Shown: piece after piece, positions 12,501 to 21,500 of the stretch
Layout of the letters: every line of letters starts with the position of its first letter
How positions within the stretch are numbered: the first letter of the stretch is position 1
Origin: Beroe forskalii
Taxonomy: Eukaryota; Ctenophora; Nuda; Beroida; Beroidae
Assembly: GCA_011033025.1 (NCBI GenBank)
Contig: WFMF01000108.1
Coordinates: 186,001 to 250,000 of the forward strand
Reading direction: 5' to 3'
Length of the DNA: 64,000 bases
Position numbers and translations under genes: made by a program
Notes under the pieces: generated by a model
Seen by the model: the letters and a program-made list of their open reading frames with translations, nothing else
Database searches by the model: none
Told to the model about the DNA's origin: nothing

Positions 12501-15500
12501 CCTGGAATAACAACTGAAAGGTAAATCCCTTGAAAACACTGACTGAATAGTCAAACATTTCCCCACAATATCATTATCACACTATCGCAGATTTCTGATT
12601 CAAATCATAAACCCGCTGAACATAAAAATCTGGGCTCATGCATCTGCCGCTGAAAATACACCCGTGTCTCAATGTCTCATGCATCCTGAGATTCATCCCG
12701 AGGGGTTCATGCATCAGCTGCAGCCTCAGGAGCACAAGTAAAACCCATGCTGTTCAGTTTCAGGAGCCCATCCAGGAGTTTCTGAGACGCCTCGTTTTCC
12801 AACTTAATCCCACTTCCTCCGCAATCAACTGACGAAGGGGGCGAATAGTTGCGATTGTTCTCTGGAGATGCACTAAAACTGTCTGACGTCATACTATTAC
12901 TAAAATTATCGATTTCAGTCCTTGAGTTAGCACTGTCCGCGCCGTTTAAACACGCCTCGAACTCGCTGCTACTGATAACGTTCTTGATAGCCAGGTCCAT
13001 GGTCTTGTTGAGGAAGGAGGAGGGTCGGGCCGCGTTGATCGGTTGGTTGAGTTTAGAGTTCCGGTTCTCGTGACGCTTCATGTGTTTCCGCAGGTGGTCG
13101 CTCCGCATGAACCGTCTGTCGCAGTACGTGCAGCAGTACCGCTTGTCCCCCGTGTGGGTGCGCGTGTGCCGCGTGAGTTCGTCGGAGCGCGCGAAGCGTT
13201 TCCCGCAGCCCGCCCACGTGCAGGTAAAGGGCCGCTCGCCCGTGTGGGTCCGGATGTGGGCCTTGAGGTGCGAGGACTTGTGGTAGAACTTGGCGCAGTT
13301 CTCGTACTGGCACTGGAAGATCTTCTTGTAGGGTTTGTGTGGGGTGGTGGTGGAGGTGGTATCGTCCTGGTCTGAGGGTGGTGAGGGGGATGTTCTGAGG
13401 GGCGTGGGTTTGGGTTTTATCTGAGCAGGTTTAGAGACTGAGGTGGTACTCTGGTAGGTGGGCAGGAGGGAGAGATCTGTCAGGAAACTGAGCGAGGTGG
13501 CGGGTGGTGGTGTCTGGGTGGTGTTCAGCATGGTAGCCAGGGTGGTAACCTGGCTGGTAAGGTCTGATGGGGTGGGGATGGTTACCAGGGAAACTGTTGT
13601 CTGAGGGTAAGAGATGATGGTGTTTGGAGCTGAACTTGGTGCCTGGTTCTGTGATGTCATACTGCTGGTAACAGGATTACTGTAGACTGAAACTGGGGTG
13701 GCTGTGCTGAAAACTGTGACTGGGATGCTCCGTGGTACCTCAGATATCAAAGAAATGATGGGTAGAGTCGGGGTGGTAATCTCCGAGGTCTGATGGCTGG
13801 TATCATCTGCATTAGAGTTACTGACAGGCTCATCAACTATCATCATACTGTCGTCCTCATCCTCCTCTTCTACAGTAACACTGATATCATCAGACTTAAC
13901 GAGGGGAGGGAGATCATCCAAGACATCACCAGCTGCTGAGTCCTTATCGTCCTGGTGATGATGAACATCACCTTGGTTACTGATGACATCACCCTGGAGA
14001 CAGACATCACCCTCCTCCTCCTTTACTGGCGAGGGAGGACCTACAGTCAGCTCATCGTCCATTAGCAGGACGTTCTTTACAGCAAGGAGCAGGAGGTTGT
14101 ACTCGGCGGATTCAGTGTTGATGCCAAGGACTTGTACCTCGTTCAGCAGGAGCACGAGGATTTTCTGAACGAGGGGATCTGAAGCCAGCACCATGCCTAC
14201 AAAGGGGGAGGAGTGGGTTAGTGGGGTAGCAAGTTTATCATTGGATGCAAGGGAGGGGGGTGGTTTAGAGGGGATATCAAGTGCATCAGTGGATACAAGG
14301 GAGGGGAGTGGATTAGTGGGGTAGCAAGTTTATCATTGGATGTAAGGGAGGGGAGTGGTTTAGAGGGGATAGCAAGTGCATCAGGGGATAGAGGTAAAGG
14401 AAAAATACGTAAAAATATTATGATGAAACCGATTGTTGCAAGTCGTCTTGTATTCTTGCAATAACATGAAGCATTTTATCACGTTCATATGGATCTATGA
14501 TAATATACAGATAATCAGATAGGACTTTGCAACTTATTTCCCATTACTATATTTGAGAATATTGCATAACTGCAATGGTTCAAAGAATCTCTCAAATAGA
14601 GGCAATAAATGGAGCTGCAAGATTGCAAAACACTAACGTAACAACAAGGTACAACGAATTGACTCATCACTTAATCATTGTCAAGTTTATTAATCATTGT
14701 TTGAAATTACTGACAAGGTGAACTTATTGCACCTTATTGTCCACATTGCACAAATGCATAAAGCCAATGTTCCTTTGTTCAGACTTGCAGTTTATAATCG
14801 TTACATTGAAAATAACGACAGTTACGCAATGCACACGTCAGTTTTAAGAGTGGGAGCAAGGTGTGTTGAAATTTTACCACTCTTTGCTCCATTGAGAAAC
14901 GCCGTAAACGTGAAATATTTGGGCATGACTCCATAATCATAGTAATTGGCAATTTCCAACTATTAACGCAACCATGACAAACATGAAGTCAGGACAGACC
15001 GCCAAAACAGTAATGATCACTGGTAGTCTAGACTGTATGTAATGAAATCCAGCGAATGGTTGTTTTTAAAGTCCATGGTTTAACAGTGAAACAAGATCCA
15101 ATGATGTCAAGTCGTCATATTGGGTTGGCTCCAGATTAATGGATTAAGACAGCTAGGTGTTATCAATCAATAATTAATCAAAGGGAGTCGGTTCGTATCC
15201 TACCGAGGCCACCAAATCGGAAAAATATAGGATTTCGGTGGTAAAGGCGGTCCAGGAAGGGCGTTCCAGGGTAAAGGGTAGCTGTTAAAGGTTTTACCGA
15301 CCCTTGGTTTGATGAGATGACTATCTGACAGTACTCAAATAAGCTCGACCGAGAGTTGCTGTGCATTAGTTACTTAAAATGAAATTTAAAAAATCTGTTT
15401 GAGGAATTTCCATTCTAAGTTCAACAAAGAAGACATATTGGAGTAATTAATCATAATAATTAACTGATATTTTCATTACCTAAGACAATCACCTAAAACA

Positions 15501-18500
15501 TCCCACCGACTTCCTTAAACTTACATACTTAGAGTTCACTTAATTAAATAAACAATGCGATATGTTAATGGGTGAAGAACAGCATAGGTCTTATCATCAT
15601 GAAGTTATAGTTATATCAAAACCTGCACCGCCCCTTAGCTCATAATTAAACTCATTTCAGAAATGCAATTCGCTAATAAATTAGCGAATTGCATATCTGA
15701 ATTGCATATAATTAAGAGCTAAGGGCGGTGCAGGTTTTTGATTATTCCAATTACACAACTGGGCGTTGTGAAATAATAAAGGAAGTCAAGAGGTTGAAGT
15801 TTAAACGAAATAACTGATACGAGAGAAGCTTTCGAAAATCACGTGATTATCGTCGTCGGGAAGATTTTACGGTAATTATAGTGATAATCACCTAACTATG
15901 CCTCAACATCTCAACTATCAAATATCGAGATTGAACCAAGTCACACAAATTCAAAGCAAGATTGTTTGAAACTTTAACCCCCGATGCCTGTTTGAGTCTT
16001 CTGTTGTAGGTGCAGCCCTTATAAAAGAGGCAAATATTTCTATAAATGGGAATAACACCACAACTTCGTATAATGGATCATCGTCAAGACGTTCGCAAGT
16101 CACTACATTTATTTCCTTCTGAGGGTCTTATGAAATTATTTCGAGTTTGTTGAACAGACCTCCCACAAATTCTATGCTTCCTGTGTAGTGCACAAATCTT
16201 AAGTTATATATTCCAGTAGCTACAGTTCATATATTGATGGTAAAAATACCATCTATATATGACAACAAGTCATTAATTCTCAAATCTACAATATTCTTTG
16301 CCAAATGTGGAGTTCTGTTGCCTACGTGAAACTAAAATTTTCTTGGGCCTTGATAATTGGTTTTGGTCCATGGTCACGCCCGATTTGAGGTGCAATATTG
16401 CTCGTTATATTACCTGACGAAACAACGTCACAACGACACAGCGTCACAATGTGAAACACAAACTGTCATTAACTTTGCATCAATATGACATCAAAATGCA
16501 AACTGGCATTATCTTACAACACTATGACATTGAAATTTGTCACACTCGAGATTACATCACTTTTTTATCCCAAACCTAAGAAAAATACAACATGGTATGT
16601 GAATATTTCGTACTAAAATTAGTTGTGAACTTTACTCGTAATTTATCAAAATTCAAACGTTATTCCGCAACTTTAAGAAGTATGTGGTAACCAAAGAACA
16701 AAACATTCTAAGAATTCTGGAATTCGCGGAATTTCTATTATCACATTGTTAATACTTGATTGTTCATATTTGAGTGTCGTTATTTGACGCTGATTGTACT
16801 CAATGAGTCTGCACGTTGAACTTCAAACCGCAGAAATTAAACGCGTGATATATGAAACAAGACTATCTAATTCGTAAAACCATTAAAATCACGAATCTTC
16901 TCGATCCTGGAAAGTGAAATCATTCTCAAAACAAACAATAGATCTTTGTAACGAACTGTTTGTGCATGACTCCTTGGAGGTTTAGACGTCATCGACTCAC
17001 CATTCAAAACCCAGAAATCGACATAATTTGCAGCTTCCTATTGTTTACACCGATAAAGTACCATCTGAGCAGCGATCTCTTGTACCCCAGTACGAAGTGG
17101 TAACCAGACGAGGCTCTAAATGAGTACTTGGATCGGAACACAATAGAAACAATGGAGTAACAATGTACCAACAATGGAGTTGCAATTAACGATGTTCATC
17201 ATAAAACGAAATTAATGAAAAAACTGTTATAATTGTGATATTTTTACCGACCTTGATATTGTTTACATAATAAAACTTGTATCCGCCTGAGAAGCATAAG
17301 ACAATAACAACAAATTCATATTAATTGTGAGTTGTAACTATATGATTTTAACACAGCGTTTCAAACGAGATAATGTAATGCGCAATAGAAATAATATAAA
17401 TCTAGAGACGAAAGCTCTCTTGCTCTGCGACTCGCTACTCATAACGAAGGAGGATAAAACACAAAATAAAATATATACCTTAGTGGTAGAAATTATGATG
17501 TGTACTTATTATGACGAATGAAATTATGATCGGTACTAATTATGATGAAAAAATTTTGGGATAAAAACAAACCTTTTTGGCGAACAACCAGTAGAATGAA
17601 ATTTCATTATTTTTTAACCATTTTACCCGGCCCTTTGAACCAAAATTGTCCAGAGTCCTCCGAAATTTGGTCAAAAATTATAAAATAAGCTTGATGCCGG
17701 CTATTTTCTGACAAAATCATTTCTTTTGGCACGATTTACATCCATAATTGTGCTAACTTTCAACATCATGGTGATTGGGAAGTTGATGTTATGTGAATAT
17801 CATGCCTGCACATTCACATATTGATTTTCGACTTATGTTGTCTGTGTTTTCATTTTGGATCAAATGTAAATTTGGTCTTTGATAAGGTCTGACAGTAAGG
17901 TAGCTTATTTGGAGGTTAGGGCCTTGATTATTGGTATCAATTAAGTTGAGTGAAACTCCGTAATTTATGGCAACTCCATGATATGATAGCAACGCAACCT
18001 TTGATTTTGAAAATTTTGCTGATTGAAGTTGTATTACAAAGATTTGAAAATGGCCATAGTGCCAACGATAATTTTCGGGCAACATGGTAATCCTGGTAGT
18101 TTCAACATGTTTTCTAAAAGTCTAAATAATGGTCGAATTTTAAGAAAGTACAAATTATGATATGTAGAAATTATGGTGTGTAGAATTAATGATGCGTACT
18201 AATTATGATCATTTTGCGAAAATAATCATAATTAGTACGCATCATAATTTCTACCACTAAGGTATACACAGGAGATAATAATTTAAACAAAATATTTAAA
18301 CATGGTAGCAGCAATTCGTCCCGCCCCCACACACATGCTATATATATTTATATATAGTACGTACCCCGCCCATATTATATCGGACTCAGACCGGACTCGG
18401 ACCGGACTTTGTCGGGAGGACACACTCGAACGCACAAACTCCGGGAATAAGAGAGGGAGAGTAAGCGCTGTCGAGATTATTATAACACCCATCTTATTAC

Positions 18501-21500
18501 AGAACACGCCTACTTCAATAAGTTAACGTATCCAGTCACGTGACTGACGTACAGCCCTCTCATTGGCTCCCTCCCCTAATGGACTCCTCTCATTGGTATA
18601 TTTTCCTCTGTGTAAGAGTTATATGTAATTAACTATAAAGTGGGTGGGTAACACGCGGGCCAATGAGAGGCTAGAACGCTGCCACGTGACTAGGAGCGTC
18701 CAATCAGCTGGCAGAACGCCAGCATGTGACACCCGGTTCGTGCGAATGGAAGGGTGGAGTTGATGACATGTGTGCTGAGCAGCGTTCATGCTGTGCAGCA
18801 GAGAGAGACGGGCCAGGGGGCCTCACTTCTCAACGTAGGGAGGTACCCCTCGGATAGGTCACGTGACCTTGCCTTAGTCACGTGACGTGTACCGTAACCA
18901 TGGTAACGGAGCAGTCACGTGACACGGGTAGAGAGAAAGGAGGGGACTCAGTGGGAGAGTCTGGGAGTAAGATGAGTCGCATTGGAGTACGGGGGTGGGT
19001 GTGTGTAGGAGGCATACTGGAGGCCTGTACAGCTGTAGGAGGAGAAGGAGGAGGCTGCGGTTCTCGTATACCATCTCAAGTACATAACCAGTCGCATATA
19101 GTTTCAGAATATCTCTCCCCCGTTTAACGTAACCACCTGGAGTGTGGGCGGTGACCCTCCCGTGTATATTCTCGGAATTTCATTTCTGGCATAACCTCTG
19201 CGAGTTGTGGAAGTGGTATACCAGCATTTATTTAACCATTAGCATGATGTTTCAAGGTCACGTGGTCTCCGGGAGAGTTCCCCCAGCACGCAAAAATATA
19301 GGCGGTTCAACCTCATCAATATCTATGATTATTATCATGTTTATATTATGGCCTCACCCTCAACAATAAGTTTATCGTTATTAACTTCAGAGGCTTGGTT
19401 GATCAAATGAATCGGTATTAGCAAATGAACTAAGCATCTGAATTGGTCTAATGGTGCAGAATTATTTTCTAAAATATTTCTGAAAAAGCAAAAAATCGGG
19501 GCAAGTATAAGAGCATAAAATGATATTCTAGAAATAATTATGCCCTGATCCGCTAACTTCCGATATTTTGAGGGATTTGCAACCACTGCTATAGTCGCGT
19601 TTAAGATGTAGAATTTACCTCGGTACGTGTTATCATATACCGAATATAATATCGAGATTTATCTCTCTCCTGGGATGGTCTCTAACTCCTAAGTTACCTC
19701 CCTCCCTTCTAGTGTTGTCGGGGGAGGAATCACGGCGGCTGGGAAATGACGTCATTATCATAGTTTAAAGTGGTGTAGTGGGGATGTCACACCGCTTATC
19801 AATATACCGTGCTGGGAAATAGATGATTTAAATTGCGGCACACTGTAACACTGTGCCTCAAGTCAGTTTTAAGGGTGGGCGTTCATGAGAGTTGTAGATA
19901 TAAACCGTCACTCTGTGTGGTGCCCTTCCTTGGCTCACTGAAACTCTGTTTCATACTCATAGGAAGGACTTATCTTGCAAAATTCAGAGTCAGATCTCAA
20001 ACTCCTCCCCAAAAGGACTACCTGGCGAACAAAGAACCTATATCTCATGGGGAGGAAGGAATTCTTTATCAGAATTCAGAGTCACATCTCGAATTCGTCT
20101 CCCTAAAAGGCTGCTTGGCGCGTCTGAAGCCCTGCTCTATACTGCGAACAATTATCTTTATCTAAACCTTAACATAACCTTGGCCCAGGCCTAAGCCCTC
20201 ATCTTACTCTGACCCTAACCCAAACACCCTTATAGCATATCCTGAAGCTGAGAGTGTAGAGTCGACCTGTTTTGATGGGAGTTCGTCTGGGGGGTCCGCT
20301 GACCCCTACGAATCATATAGGAGATTGCATGTTGTGCTGTTGACATGACCCAGGGTCAGAAAACATGGCGATTGGGTGACATCCCTTCTTTAGAATTAGG
20401 AGAATACTCACACCCTGACTTAAATACGGGGAAATATACCTTCCTTCGCCCTGCCAGCACCCCTCCCATATTAAAGAACACTCATTATTAAGCCGATACT
20501 CACTTTATATACCACTCCCATTCCATTTCAGACGATATAAATCACTTGATAATATTCTCATGCCGCCCTCCAACAACAGGCTATTCGTTGTCAGTAATTT
20601 ACCATTTAAACCCCTGATAATGACGTCACTCTGAACCGGATACCGTCCGTTCCCAGTAATACGCAGTAGCCTGGCGCTAGCCACTCCCTTTTTCAATTTA
20701 ATGTATACCCCGGGTTCTTATAACAGCTGGTAATGTCAGCCGGTGAGAGTGATGTCACTATCATGTTTTGAGGAGGGTGAGTTGAGACCATTGAAACCTC
20801 TATTACTCTGACACGTGTTTAAATCATATATAAGCAGTAATATCATTGGTAACTTCAGTTTGATTTTGTGAATAATGTAACGTAAATTTAACATGAATTT
20901 GACCGGAAAAATTATTTGTTCACTCATATACCCCAAAAACCAAGTTAATTCGTTCAAATACAACGATACGACAACCTCTAGACCACGATTTCACCTTTAA
21001 AATAATCTAAGCTCCAGTACTCCCAGAGTTTAAATAGCATTATCATGAGTTTATATTAATAATTTGAGTGGGAGTAGCCATAATTATGTTGAGTACTGAG
21101 TAGCATATATAATATGTTGTGTGTGGGGGAGGTAGCTATAACAAGTGATATAGTAGTGGTGGGAGGGTAAAATTAGAACATCTTGCCGATGACGACCGAT
21201 TGACGATATATCATGTTCTACTTCAGGTCATATTACGATATATCACAGCTCAGTGACTGCTGTAATGCTAGGTTTCGCAGAATTTGGACATACTATGTGT
21301 CTATAATGGCAATTTTAAACTCTCAATACATCCATCGTCACTTTAGACCCATCTTCAATTTTAGATCCATCTTCATTTTAAATCCACCATCACATAAGAT
21401 CCAGATCCATCTGCAAGGATGCTTCCACATGAACCGGAGAAGGATATGAAAAAAATGAATCATAATCGTATGATTGAGAATAATCATATTTTTGCCTCGT

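Noticed and set aside
13043-13375. ORFs on the plus strand over the KLF finger region
   Set aside because: Shadow frames of the GC-rich zinc-finger coding sequence.
15178-15215. tRNA-like B box (ggttcgtatcc) followed by a sequence ending cacca
   Set aside because: No matching A box, D arm or acceptor pairing could be built upstream; at most a SINE remnant.
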